Of a stretch of 64,000 nt of DNA, positions 19,837 to 29,353 are shown piece by piece. The DNA lies in contig JALTJZ010000070.1 of the NCBI GenBank assembly GCA_027076325.1, positions 1 to 64,000 of the forward strand, read 5' to 3'. This DNA is from Chromatiales bacterium. GTDB taxonomy: Bacteria > Pseudomonadota > Gammaproteobacteria > UBA6429 > Thiohalophilaceae. The notes under the pieces were generated by a model. That model did no database searches, was not told the DNA's origin, and saw only the letters and a list, made by a program, of their open reading frames with translations. Every line of letters begins with the position of its first letter. The first letter of the stretch is position 1. The position numbers were made by a program, and so were the translations under genes.

Positions 19837-20745
19837 TTAAGGCGTAGGGCTGGGTGATGATGGTGGATCCAGATTGATGAGTGGAGTATCGGCAAAAATT
19901 ACATTATCGATATAGAGTCTGGTATTTTGTAGAAAACCGGAGTTAGCCCAGCCTAGCAGATAGCCTCGATTGAAGTAGTTTCTTCCGTCAGGGCTGGATA
20001 AAAAGCTAATGGTTTGCTGCCATGCATCTAAATTTACACTTGTTGGTTCGAGTGAATAAATTAGCCGTGTTGTGCCATTAGCGGATGTTTTCCATACATT
20101 CACTGCGCCACCCTGTGCGAATGCGGTAGAGCCGGTGGTTCCTGCTCTTACCTGAATAACGATTTCGATCCAGTTTCCCAGATCCGCGGCTTCTATGCCG
20201 CGCGTATTTCGTTTTACGTCCATGATATGACCCATTTCAGGTCGAATTGGGTGAAAGGAAACGTTCCCAAAACCGTCGCCTGACGACCAAACTTCAAAGC
20301 CACCTGCTATGCCATCTGTGCCACCATAGCTTGCTACCCCATTCGTGGTGTCTGTCCACAGATGAACAAATAGCTTGTTATTTGAAGAGCTGCCACCCTG
20401 ATTTCTTTGGTAGTAGTTTGACGGGATGAACAGGTCATATTTTACCCAAACTTCCGGGTAGTTACCGCCCAAATTAAATCGTTGTTCTGCCCAGGAGTCC
20501 TGGCCATCGGGCACACCGGCAAAGTTAAATTCGAGTGAGTAGGAGCCTGTGCGTGGGTTTGCGGAACTGACCGATGTATATGCGCCTGAGTCCCATCCGG
20601 CTCCATTCTGGGTTCTTGATAAATCGCCCGATTCAAAGTCATCCTGGAATATTATTTGTGCAGAAGCCGTTGCCTGAACTGCAAAGAGCATACAGGCAAA
20701 AAGTAAAGCGTTGTAAAAAGTGTTAAGTTTGCTTGCAAAAGCCAT
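19837..20745 (-). CDS. Secreted concanavalin/polysaccharide-lyase-like protein
   Basis: 302 residues from ATG 20745, chosen because GAGG lies 8 nt upstream and a good signal peptide follows (MAFASKLNTFYNALLFACML, cleavage after ATASA). The frame itself reaches 20799. The mature part opens IIFQDDFESGDLS and continues with WVKYDLFIPSNYY, NKLFVHLWTD and WIEIVIQVRAG, the pattern of jelly-roll polysaccharide lyases or lectin-like domains. I cannot assign a specific lyase family or a catalytic residue. A Pro/Ser tail (PPSSPSPTP) ends it. It may trim or bind the exported glycan. It follows the Fn3 lipoprotein and ends in a clear terminator. Confidence 0.72.
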   Translation of the reverse strand: MAFASKLNTFYNALLFACMLFAVQATASAQIIFQDDFESGDLSRTQNGAGWDSGAYTSVSSANPRTGSYSLEFNFAGVPDGQDSWAEQRFNLGGNYPEVWVKYDLFIPSNYYQRNQGGSSSNNKLFVHLWTDTTNGVASYGGTDGIAGGFEVWSSGDGFGNVSFHPIRPEMGHIMDVKRNTRGIEAADLGNWIEIVIQVRAGTTGSTAFAQGGAVNVWKTSANGTTRLIYSLEPTSVNLDAWQQTISFLSSPDGRNYFNRGYLLGWANSGFLQNTRLYIDNVIFADTPLINLDPPSSPSPTP

Positions 20746-20798
20746 GTTTTTATCCTCATTCATGATGGTGCGCCCATCATTCAAACTTGATTTACACA

Positions 20799-21260
20799 CT
20801 AAATAGCGGTGCGGGTAACAGTATTTGATCTCTCACTTTCGATACTATTTGTGTCGTAGGCGGTAATCTGGAAGTAATACACGGTTGAAGCCACTAAATT
20901 TGTTAGGTTTAGTGATGTCGTATAGGGATTGGTTACATCGATAACACTATTGAGGGCGTTGCTGTTGGAGCCATAAAAGACTCTGTAACCTGCGATTTCT
21001 CCCATGGATAAACCTGCACCACTTTCGCGTGTAGTGGGTATAGACCATGACAATGTCGCTGAGCCATTCCCCGTTGGCTCAGGCTGAGTTGTGCCCGAGT
21101 TTCCGCCAGAACCGCCTGTGCCGCCAGAGCCTGCCGCAGGATGAGGCGCAGCGGAGTTTGCGGTTGACACATTTGTATTATCAGGACCGCCAGAGCCACC
21201 ACCGCCACATGCTGTTAGTAGTAAGCTAAAAGATATTACTGTTAATAACTGCAACTTCAC
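20799..21260 (-). CDS. Fibronectin type III lipoprotein
   Basis: 153 residues from GTG 21260, which has AGGAG 9 nt upstream; the frame extends to 21431 but without better support. A lipoprotein signal ends in LLLTACGGGGSGG (lipobox LTAC), followed by a Gly/Ser/Pro-rich linker of about 50 residues. One Fn3 domain follows: ATLSWSIPTTRESGAG to VYYFQITAYDTNSIESERSNTV. It is probably anchored in the outer membrane, where it could bind the polysaccharide or hold the neighbouring secreted protein, which is encoded 53 bp downstream in the same direction. Confidence 0.82.
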   Translation of the reverse strand: MKLQLLTVISFSLLLTACGGGGSGGPDNTNVSTANSAAPHPAAGSGGTGGSGGNSGTTQPEPTGNGSATLSWSIPTTRESGAGLSMGEIAGYRVFYGSNSNALNSVIDVTNPYTTSLNLTNLVASTVYYFQITAYDTNSIESERSNTVTRTAI

Positions 21261-21755
21261 CTTCTTTATCTCCTGACTTGTAATGTATGGTGTTAAGCAT
21301 ACGCAACTACTCAGGATATGCATTGTTATTTTAGTGAATCGGGTCACAAAATTAGTGCTTTTATCTTTAGATCTATCACAGACTGTGAACAGTTGCTCAT
21401 AAATGCTTTGTTTCCAATCTATGTACATCATGGTTTATTTAAGTGCTTGAACTATATAGCTATTCAGAGCATACTGTCAAATTAGATGTTACTAATATAG
21501 ATTGGGGTGTTAGTCGGGCAAAGTGGATATTAATCAGGCATTGTTTGACTATGCGTGGTGGTATTGGTGAGTTTTTAGCCAATTTGCTGGCTGAAAAGGA
21601 CAGAACATTTCCAATGTAACAAGGATTATTTTCCCTGTATAATCCACGTTCTTCAATAGGGGTGTGGGTTAAAATTTAATTAACCAGATGGGACTATTTT
21701 ATTTATATGGAGTAGGGCATATTCTGCATGCTCTGTGGCTGCACGGTAAAATTTA
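21261..21755. other. Divergent regulatory region of glycan locus
   Basis: About 495 bp between the minus-strand Fn3 lipoprotein gene and the plus-strand glycosyltransferase gene at 21756. No coding frame is convincing; a minus-strand frame over 21261-21431 is only an upstream extension of the lipoprotein. It should hold two opposing promoters. I see a perfect dyad TCACAGACTGTGA (21376-21388) and an AT-rich stretch near 21670-21710. No sigma-54 or other unmistakable promoter was recognised. Confidence 0.5.
21376..21388. promoter_or_regulatory. Perfect dyad TCACAGACTGTGA
   Basis: Six-base arms with one central base, located 116 bp upstream of the lipoprotein start in the divergent spacer. It could be an operator for an unknown dimeric regulator. 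There is no second copy in the spacer, so support is limited. Confidence 0.3.
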
Positions 21756-22712
21756 ATGAATGACGCAAATTTACACTATACAGTGGCCATATGCACATAT
21801 AACCAGTGTGAAATGTTGCAGGCTACGCTTGAGTCTATAAACAGGACTGACGTAACGTCAAACGACGTAATAACGATAATTGTTGTTAATAATAACTCAA
21901 AAGATAACACTGAATTTGTGTGTAAAAACTTTGCCCCTAAATCAAAATATAAATTTGAATACTATTTTGAAGACCGGCAAGGTTTATCGTTTGCTCGCAA
22001 CAGGGCAATAGCAGAAACGAAAGACGGCATTATTATTTTTACGGATGATGACGTTGTTGTGCCTAAGAACTGGCTTGCTACTTACATGGATGAATATTCG
22101 AATGGTGGTGTTGATGCTGTTTATGGCCCCGTTTTTCCTGAGTGGCGAAATGACAAGCCGGAATGGTATGACAAAAAACTGGATCCAAGTTATGCACTGC
22201 TGGATTATGGCGATCAGCGATTTATCGCCAAATCGATATACCAGGAATTTTATGGTGCAAATTTTTCGATGAAAGTCGATCTATTAAAAAGTTATGGCGG
22301 CTTTGACACAAACTTGGGTCGAACAGCGGATAAACTTTTTATTGGCGAAGAAACTGAGATATTTAGCAAGCTATTAAACGAAAACAGGGTGATTGTATAT
22401 AACCCGGATATATATGTTGGGCATGTTATACGCAGTGAGCGAAAAACTAAGTCATATCTGGTTAAATATTATAAAGACATTGCTGAGTCGCTAGCTTATT
22501 TGTCAGTTAAAAAAATGAAAAAGAGCTTTTTAGGTATACCATTATATAAGTATAAGGAATTTTCGAGCTTTTATTTATTGTTTATACCAAAGTATTTTTT
22601 CTATTTTTGTGCAAACAAAAAAGGCAAGTTACTGGTGCAGCTCCTGGAGTTAATAAGAAATAATCGCTTGCTATTTTTTTACTTGAAAATTTATTTCAAC
22701 AGAACTCGATAA
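21756..22712 (+). CDS. Glycosyltransferase family 2 protein
   Basis: 318 residues with a GT-A fold. The nucleotide-binding start is YTVAICTYNQCEMLQATLESI, the DXD-type motif is FTDDDVVVPKNWL, and GANFSMKVDLL with GEETEIFSKLL are the acceptor-side segments. The C-terminus is basic and hydrophobic (YKEFSSFYLLFIPKYFFYFC), suggesting loose membrane association. It starts a plus-strand run of glycosyltransferases and an ABC exporter that continues to 29193. The specific sugar is unknown. Confidence 0.9.
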   Translation: MNDANLHYTVAICTYNQCEMLQATLESINRTDVTSNDVITIIVVNNNSKDNTEFVCKNFAPKSKYKFEYYFEDRQGLSFARNRAIAETKDGIIIFTDDDVVVPKNWLATYMDEYSNGGVDAVYGPVFPEWRNDKPEWYDKKLDPSYALLDYGDQRFIAKSIYQEFYGANFSMKVDLLKSYGGFDTNLGRTADKLFIGEETEIFSKLLNENRVIVYNPDIYVGHVIRSERKTKSYLVKYYKDIAESLAYLSVKKMKKSFLGIPLYKYKEFSSFYLLFIPKYFFYFCANKKGKLLVQLLELIRNNRLLFFYLKIYFNRTR

Positions 22713-22727
22713 TCTATTTTTTTATGG

Positions 22728-23873
22728 ATGAATATGAAGTCTATTCTAATTATGTTTCATTGTGACTCAAATGTAAGATATGCAATTGATACATTACTTC
22801 AAACATTTTACAACATGGCAAAAGAACTGGTTGCCGAGAATAAATGTATACACATTTCATTTTCAAAAATAAATAACTCACCGCATTCTGTTCTAAATGG
22901 TATGACAGAAGAAAATTTCTTTGAGTTTGAACCTGCTACAACAGACAAATATGAATGTGAAGGAATACAGCAATATATCCAGAAAAATAATATTGATACC
23001 GTTTTTGGATTCGATATGCCTGTTAATAGAAAATGCTATAAGTATTTACGTAAAGGCGGAGTAAAGAAGATTGTTTCATACTGGGGTGCTCCAATTAGTG
23101 GGTTAAACTCTGGTTTTAAGCTCTGGATAAAAAAATTGGAAGTGGCTCTTTTATATCCGTATTCTCCTGACACTTACATTTTTGAATCAGAAGCAATGGC
23201 AAATACAGCGAGTATGGGGAGAGGAATACCTAAAAGAAAAATAAAAGTTGTTCCCCTGGGAATCGATACTGAAAAGTATAAACCTGACGCTAATTTGCGA
23301 AGCTATGCATACACGCAATTCAATATACCCGAAGGTCGGAAAATACTATACTATTCAGGGCACATGGAGCCAAGGAAAGGTGTTTCAGTACTAATGAGCA
23401 TGGCGAATCATCTTTCTGATGTGCTGTTGAGAGATGATTACCACTTACTGATTTTAGGCAACCGTGCGGGAGAGGCAGACAGTTATATCGAAATGCTCAA
23501 AACCAGCGCTTTGCGGCATGTCACGTTTGCTGGCTACAGGGATGACGTCGATAAAATTTTACCGTCGTGCTATTTAGGCGTAATAGCATCAACTGGCTGG
23601 GATTCTTTTACAGTGTCTTCTCTTGAAATGGCCTCAGCAGGCTTACCATTAATAGTGTCAGATTTACAGGGGTTGTCTGAAACTATTGACGAGGGGGTAA
23701 CGGGATTTAAGTTTACTCCCGGAGAACACAGGAAACTTGCAAAGGAAGTAGTGCGATTTTTAGATGATGTGGATTTGCAGTTAAAAATGTCGGTTGCATC
23801 CAGGCAGCGAATAATAAATAAATACAGTACGGACATACAATTGAATTTACTTCAAAAAATTGTGGCGGCTTAA
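22728..23873 (+). CDS. Glycosyltransferase family 4 protein
   Basis: 381 residues, GT-B type. The N-terminal half is divergent; the C-terminal donor domain is clear: VVPLGIDTEKYKPD, YYSGHMEPRKGVSVLM and WDSFTVSSLEMASAGLPLIVSD. ATG 22728 follows the previous gene by 15 nt; ATG 22734 is a possible alternative, and neither has a strong ribosome binding site. It probably acts in the cytoplasm on the same lipid-linked oligosaccharide as its neighbours. Confidence 0.87.
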   Translation: MNMKSILIMFHCDSNVRYAIDTLLQTFYNMAKELVAENKCIHISFSKINNSPHSVLNGMTEENFFEFEPATTDKYECEGIQQYIQKNNIDTVFGFDMPVNRKCYKYLRKGGVKKIVSYWGAPISGLNSGFKLWIKKLEVALLYPYSPDTYIFESEAMANTASMGRGIPKRKIKVVPLGIDTEKYKPDANLRSYAYTQFNIPEGRKILYYSGHMEPRKGVSVLMSMANHLSDVLLRDDYHLLILGNRAGEADSYIEMLKTSALRHVTFAGYRDDVDKILPSCYLGVIASTGWDSFTVSSLEMASAGLPLIVSDLQGLSETIDEGVTGFKFTPGEHRKLAKEVVRFLDDVDLQLKMSVASRQRIINKYSTDIQLNLLQKIVAA

Positions 23874-23946
23874 AAAACTTAAATGCCACGTAATTATAAA
23901 TTCAGTTAACTAAATATATAAATATTACTTAAGGTAGGTTTTTGTA

Positions 23947-25764
23947 ATGATTAGAGCTCTGCGCGCTTTACCGGTTTTACTTACACGGGCTCAAAAGCGT
24001 GATTTTATACTACTGCAAGGTTTATTTCTGGTGTCTGCTTTTGTCGAAGTGGCAGGGATTGCATCGATCGCTCCCTTTATTGCGCTTCTTAGTAATCCTG
24101 AAATAATAGAAACCAATGCAATTGTAAATGGTATCTATACCGAATTGGCATTTAAAACTGTCAATGAATTTTTTTTAGCGTTTGCTGCCTTGATTATGGT
24201 TGCCATTTCCTTATCTAACTTCATATCAGGCTTTACGATGTGGCGGTTATTTATTTTTTCCATGAAAGTGGGATCAGATTTACAAACCACAATATATAAA
24301 AATTACATTCATAATGAATTTGTATTTTTTAGTATGCACAATAGCTCGCGCCTTATATCAACCATTACTCAGGAAGTTCCACGGTTTGTATATAATGTTG
24401 TTCAGCCACTGTGTGAATTGATAAGCAAGTTATTTGTTGTGCTGATTATTCTGGTTGGTTTAATCTATATTGATATCCTGATGGCTTTTTTGGCTTTTTC
24501 AATTGTAGGCGGCACTTATTTATTTATTTTTAAAATTTTAAGGTGGCGACTGGTTGCGCATGGTAATACAATTACCGTTGTTAATGATAAAAAAATTAAA
24601 TTACTTAATGAAAGTTTGGGGGGTATAAAAGAAGTAAAATTACTTGGAACAGAAGACTGGTATGAAGCACAGGTTCGAGATGCAAATTTGACGGTACTTC
24701 GTTCCGGTGCCTTTATTTCCCTTGCCGGCGATATTCCCCGCTTTATAGTTGAAACAGCCACTTTCCTGGCAATTTTATTTCTCGCTTTATACCTGCTTTA
24801 TAACAGTGGTAGTCCAAGTGAGGTTATATCTGTTCTTAGCTTATACGCAATGGCAGGGTACAAGCTACTGCCATCAATGCAAACTATTTATAAGTCTTTC
24901 TCGTTGATTAAGGCAAATGGTGGACTTGTTCCCCAGCTTGTCGACGAAGTGGCAAATTCAGCTTTTGCAAAAGAAAATAAGTCCGGCGTCGGAGAAGATT
25001 CCAGACCAATTAAACCCGGAAAAATTATTCTTGAAAATGTAAGCTATCGCTATCCTGAAGCATCGGATGATGCCTTAAAAAATGTAAGTTTAACTATTGA
25101 AAAAAACACAATAACCTCTTTTGTGGGTTCATCAGGCGCAGGTAAAAGTACAGCGGTTGATGTTATTTTAGGGTTGCTTATCCCTGACCAGGGGGAGTTG
25201 ATAGTAGGTGATACCGTTGTTACTAAAAGTAATGTCAAGAGCTGGCAAAAACACTTAGGTTATGTTCCTCAATCTATTTTTATTGTAGATGACACGATTA
25301 CCGCTAACATTGCCTTTGGTATACCGCCAGAAACGATTGATATTGAAAGAGTTAAGCATGCCGCTAAGCTCGCTAATATTGATGCTTTTATCGAAGCCTT
25401 ACCTGAGAAATATGACTTTCAGGTTGGTGAACGTGGTTCCCAGCTAAGTGGTGGGCAGCGACAAAGAGTGGGCATTGCAAGGGCACTGTACCATAATCCT
25501 GAAATTATTATATTTGATGAAGCAACAAGTGCGTTAGATAGTGTCACTGAAAGCCAAATAATGAAGGAAATAAAAAAATTATCTAGTTTTAAAACAATAA
25601 TAATGATAGCGCACCGGTTATCAACGGTTATTAATTCTGACAAAATTATATATTTTACTAACGGTTCTATCGCTGATACAGGGACGTATAAGGAACTGTT
25701 GGCGGGTAATAAGGAATTCGCTTCGTTAGTCAGACATAGTGAAACAAAGCATGATAGTAGCTAA
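23947..25764 (+). CDS. ABC exporter (fused permease and ATPase)
   Basis: 605 residues in the half-transporter layout of MsbA/PglK-type lipid or lipid-oligosaccharide exporters. Six membrane helices occupy about residues 15-320. The nucleotide-binding domain follows with Walker A GSSGAGKST (about 393), the signature QLSGGQRQR (about 498), Walker B IIIFDEATSALD (about 518) and the switch IAHRLSTV (about 553). It would work as a homodimer. As no Wzx flippase is visible, this is the best candidate for flipping the lipid-linked repeat unit across the inner membrane to the Wzy-type polymerase at 13754. Confidence 0.9.
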   Translation: MIRALRALPVLLTRAQKRDFILLQGLFLVSAFVEVAGIASIAPFIALLSNPEIIETNAIVNGIYTELAFKTVNEFFLAFAALIMVAISLSNFISGFTMWRLFIFSMKVGSDLQTTIYKNYIHNEFVFFSMHNSSRLISTITQEVPRFVYNVVQPLCELISKLFVVLIILVGLIYIDILMAFLAFSIVGGTYLFIFKILRWRLVAHGNTITVVNDKKIKLLNESLGGIKEVKLLGTEDWYEAQVRDANLTVLRSGAFISLAGDIPRFIVETATFLAILFLALYLLYNSGSPSEVISVLSLYAMAGYKLLPSMQTIYKSFSLIKANGGLVPQLVDEVANSAFAKENKSGVGEDSRPIKPGKIILENVSYRYPEASDDALKNVSLTIEKNTITSFVGSSGAGKSTAVDVILGLLIPDQGELIVGDTVVTKSNVKSWQKHLGYVPQSIFIVDDTITANIAFGIPPETIDIERVKHAAKLANIDAFIEALPEKYDFQVGERGSQLSGGQRQRVGIARALYHNPEIIIFDEATSALDSVTESQIMKEIKKLSSFKTIIMIAHRLSTVINSDKIIYFTNGSIADTGTYKELLAGNKEFASLVRHSETKHDSS

Positions 25765-25841
25765 GTGCTAAATTAATGTGACTTGACTATCTCTATGAAT
25801 ATTCACCCTTTTAGGCGTACACATATCCCTCTGGCTTAATT

Positions 25842-26735
25842 ATGAATGTAACACCTGGTTTTTCTATTATAATGGCAAATTATAACAATGGAAAATACAT
25901 TGCCGAAGCCATTAACTCTATTTTTAGCCAGACTTATACTGATTGGGAGCTATTAATTTGTGATGATGCGTCTACAGATGACTCTGTGTCAGAAATATCT
26001 GTGTTTCTGGATGATCCAAGAATCAAGCTTTTTATAAATGAAGTAAACAAAGGTATTGTATTTTCTGAAAATAGACTGATAAAAGAGTGCCGCTCAAAAT
26101 ATATCGGTATTCTGGATAGTGATGATGTTATTACCCACGACGCAATTTTTACAATGCGGAATGCCCATATTAAAAACCCTGATACAGCCTTTATTTATTC
26201 ACAATATGAATTTTGTGATATCAACCTGAACTTTATGTCGAAAGGTTCTTCACGTGCGGTACCTTTGAATTCGTCTACTTTGATTGATGATTGTGCCGTT
26301 GCTTTTCGGACGTTTAAAAAATCGTCTGCTTTAAATATTGGGCTACTTGATCCTGAAATGAAGTATGCAGAGGACAAAGATTTTATATATAAACTGGAAG
26401 AGTTGGCGCCTATTATTTTTGTTGACAAGGTATTATATAAATATAGGGTTCAGAACGAGTCATCTTCACATGGTAGCAATGAAATACGCGCACGCATGAT
26501 TATGTCGTATGCACGTTTAAAAGCCTATAATCGTCGATTAAATACGACAATAGCAAATCTTAGTAAGGCTAGTATAAGTATTGAGGTAATGTATGGTATT
26601 GGAGTGTCATTAAGAAAATGGGATTTTTATCAAATGAAAGTATTTGTTTTAGCGCTATACACTAATGATTTGACAGTTATAAAAAATCTGGGGGCACTTT
26701 TGCGAGGTCTGCGTGGCAGAATGCTCTGGTTGTAG
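25842..26735 (+). CDS. Glycosyltransferase family 2 protein
   Basis: 297 residues, GT-A fold. FSIIMANYNNGKYIAEAINSIFSQTY is the classical GT2 opening and IGILDSDDVITHDAIFTM carries the metal-binding DXD. The AEDKDFIYKLEELAPIIFVDKVLYKYR segment is the acceptor/ED region. It lies 77 bp after the ABC exporter and probably belongs to the same transcription unit. Confidence 0.9.
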   Translation: MNVTPGFSIIMANYNNGKYIAEAINSIFSQTYTDWELLICDDASTDDSVSEISVFLDDPRIKLFINEVNKGIVFSENRLIKECRSKYIGILDSDDVITHDAIFTMRNAHIKNPDTAFIYSQYEFCDINLNFMSKGSSRAVPLNSSTLIDDCAVAFRTFKKSSALNIGLLDPEMKYAEDKDFIYKLEELAPIIFVDKVLYKYRVQNESSSHGSNEIRARMIMSYARLKAYNRRLNTTIANLSKASISIEVMYGIGVSLRKWDFYQMKVFVLALYTNDLTVIKNLGALLRGLRGRMLWL

Positions 26736-26840
26736 TAAAGTTTATTAATATTTTATAACTTTATACGATATAGCTATATTGTATTTTGGTGGATCCACTA
26801 AATTCAGGATAGATGTGACTAGTATAATTAAGGTGATTGA

Positions 26841-27959
26841 ATGAAAGTTCTCCAGTTAGCATCTGGTGATCTTTGGGCGGGTGCTGAAGTCCAGCTGTAC
26901 CATATGGTGTGTAGTATGGTATTGCTACCTGATGTTGATGTATGGGTTGTTCTTTTAAATCATGGTCAATTGGAGCGGGAGTTAAAGCTTCAAGGTGTTA
27001 CTGTCATTGTGCTCAACGAAAATGATATGGGTGGGTTAAAGATCGCAACAGCACTCTGGAAAATAATTAGACAGTTTAAGCCTGATATAATTCACACTCA
27101 TCGTATTAAAGAAAATATCATTGGTGGTTGTGTAGCAAAAATAACTGGCTGCAAGAGTGTCAGAACGGTTCACGGTGCAGATGAATTTAAGGGTGACCCA
27201 CTTTTTTCAAAGAGCAGAATACTGGCACTAGTCGATAACCTGGCTGGCCGTTTTTTTCAGCAGCGTGTTATTGCCGTTTCGCCCGAGTTAAAGGAAAAGC
27301 TGAGAGCAGAGTATTCCCCGTCAAGTTTAGTTGTTATTAATAATAGTGTTAATGTTGCATATATCGAGAATAAATCCCTCGAAACAATTAATTTCAAAAA
27401 AAATAAGGGTGAGCTCAGTGTTTGCTTTATCGGCAGATTTGTATCGGTAAAACGTGTTGATTTATTTTATGAGTTAGCAAAAGAAACTGTTTTGAGTAAA
27501 GCTGGATCAAATATACATTTCTATATGATTGGGGACGGACCTTTATGGGAAAAAGTGAAACAACGGATTTATACCGATAAGCTTGAGTCAAATATTCATT
27601 TGACCGGTTTTGTTAGTAATACGGCACCCTATCTTAAATTAATGGATTTATTGGTATTTACATCTGAGCATGAGGGTTTGCCTATGACATTGCTGGAAGC
27701 AATGGCGCTTGGTGTACCAGTTTTAGCACGTAAAGAATTAACGACTATTGCACAAGTATTATGTGATGGGCAGTGTGGTTATGTTGATCTTGGTGTGGAT
27801 GCATCTGCAGGGTCATCTCGTATACTTGAAATTCTTAATAATAAGGATGCAATGAAAAATATTTCTATGCTTGCTAAAGCGAAAGTTCAGGAGGAATTTT
27901 CTATTACCGTCAATGTGCAGCATTATATTCAATTATACCGAAAAATAACTGACTGTTAG
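26841..27959 (+). CDS. Glycosyltransferase family 4 protein
   Basis: 372 residues, GT-B fold with intact motifs in both halves. KVLQLASGDLWAGAEVQLYHM is the N-terminal loop, followed by THRIKENIIGGCVAK and TVHGADEF. The C-terminal half has FIGRFVSVKRVDLFYEL and EHEGLPMTLLEAMALGVPVLARKE. An AAGGTGATTGA ribosome binding region precedes ATG 26841. It is the sixth and last glycosyltransferase of the locus. The number suggests a repeat unit of several sugars, though some may act on side branches. Confidence 0.9.
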   Translation: MKVLQLASGDLWAGAEVQLYHMVCSMVLLPDVDVWVVLLNHGQLERELKLQGVTVIVLNENDMGGLKIATALWKIIRQFKPDIIHTHRIKENIIGGCVAKITGCKSVRTVHGADEFKGDPLFSKSRILALVDNLAGRFFQQRVIAVSPELKEKLRAEYSPSSLVVINNSVNVAYIENKSLETINFKKNKGELSVCFIGRFVSVKRVDLFYELAKETVLSKAGSNIHFYMIGDGPLWEKVKQRIYTDKLESNIHLTGFVSNTAPYLKLMDLLVFTSEHEGLPMTLLEAMALGVPVLARKELTTIAQVLCDGQCGYVDLGVDASAGSSRILEILNNKDAMKNISMLAKAKVQEEFSITVNVQHYIQLYRKITDC

Positions 27960-28080
27960 TAACCTTGCTACTATATAATTCACAACCATAAGCTCAGGTA
28001 GAGTGCTATAGTGCAGTCATTAAACAGTGTAATAAATATGAGTAGTTTGCAGTAAAAATCGCATGTTGGGATAATTATTA

Positions 28081-29193
28081 ATGAAAGGTATTAAGGTTCA
28101 TCTCTGGGATACAGAGCAGTTTAGAAATTCAAAAGATTCCTGGTCTGAACTTCTTGAGCGATCGACTTCTGATAAGTTATTTATGAGCTGGGAATGGCTG
28201 TTTTCCTGGTGGAATGTTTTCTCCAAACAGGAAAACATGGAGCTGTATTTGCTTGCTGCTTTTAATTCATCAGATACTTTGGTTGGTATCGCCCCTTTAT
28301 ATTTAAAGACCAGTTTATCCAAAAAGATAGTTAAAACACAAAGATTACAGCTTATTGGGAACTGTTGGCGTGAGATAGATACCATGCGGACTGAGCTACA
28401 AGACTTTATTGTTGACAGTTGCTATGCGACTGAAGTTATTCACAGCTTTGCTATTTATCTGAATAATTCGACAGTTTGGGATGAGCTGGTTTTAGCCGAT
28501 TTAAATAAAGATTCAGAAACCTATAAATGTCTTATTCAGAATAGAATCTTGAGTAACTGCTATTATAGAAATGCAGAAGAAAGTAATTCCTATTACCTTG
28601 AATTGAATGGAACGTTTGATACTTTTTGCCGGCGGCTTGGGAAAAATATGCGTCTGAAATTATTCAACCGTAGAAAATTATTATGCAAGTTAGGTAATGT
28701 TGAATTTATAAAAATAAAGAGTGAAGACATAAAGTCTACATTTGAGTTATTAAATTCCTTGCATTTAAAGCGCTGGGGAAGACCTGCATTTGAACATAAT
28801 TGCCTGCATTTTAATATGCTGGTTGCAGAATTAATGGCTCAGAAAGAGGCTTTACAGTTTACTGTTTTAAAAGTTGATAACATCCCCATTTCCATTCAGT
28901 ATAATTACATAATCGATAATCATGAATATAATATACAGGCGGGTTTTGATGAGGGTTTTCATAAAAAAATAGCTTTAGGGTATTTGCATTTTGGGTATGC
29001 TATCGAAGCGGCTTTTAATGATGGTGTAAAAGTTTACGATTTTCTGGCGGGTGAAGGTAAAAACACACAATATAAGGCGCGTTTAACAGATAAAACAGTA
29101 AAGCTTGCAAGCATCCAGGTTGTTCGTAATAAGTTAGCTAAAAAACTATACCGCAGTTATGACTATTTAACAGGTTTTATTCAGGGAAAATAA
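28081..29193 (+). CDS. FemAB-like GNAT acyltransferase (CelD/BcsL-type)
   Basis: 370 residues of the Acetyltransf_6/CelD group, made of two GNAT-like halves. The N-terminus has the family WEWLFSWWNVF and VGIAPLYLK, and the C-terminal half has SIQYNYIIDNHEYNIQAGF and VKVYDFLAGEGKNTQYKARL. These proteins acylate sugars, or transfer aminoacyl groups in FemAB relatives, in polysaccharide loci. The acyl donor is unknown. It closes the glycan locus, 121 bp after the last glycosyltransferase. Confidence 0.83.
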   Translation: MKGIKVHLWDTEQFRNSKDSWSELLERSTSDKLFMSWEWLFSWWNVFSKQENMELYLLAAFNSSDTLVGIAPLYLKTSLSKKIVKTQRLQLIGNCWREIDTMRTELQDFIVDSCYATEVIHSFAIYLNNSTVWDELVLADLNKDSETYKCLIQNRILSNCYYRNAEESNSYYLELNGTFDTFCRRLGKNMRLKLFNRRKLLCKLGNVEFIKIKSEDIKSTFELLNSLHLKRWGRPAFEHNCLHFNMLVAELMAQKEALQFTVLKVDNIPISIQYNYIIDNHEYNIQAGFDEGFHKKIALGYLHFGYAIEAAFNDGVKVYDFLAGEGKNTQYKARLTDKTVKLASIQVVRNKLAKKLYRSYDYLTGFIQGK

Positions 29194-29353
29194 GCGGGCT
29201 GTTGCTGACTGGCTGTCTCCCCGAGGGAGAAGAGATGGCTCCGATTAACAATTAACCTTATCTCATGGCTGTCAACAATTATCTGCCCACCTTGATAATC
29301 AGATGCGTACTGTATTTTAAGTTTAGGTTTACGGAACAGCAGCGAGATAACAG

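Noticed and set aside
29214-29228. TCTCCC-CGA-GGGAGA hairpin after the glycan locus as terminator
   Set aside because: The stem is short and is not followed by a T-run on either strand.
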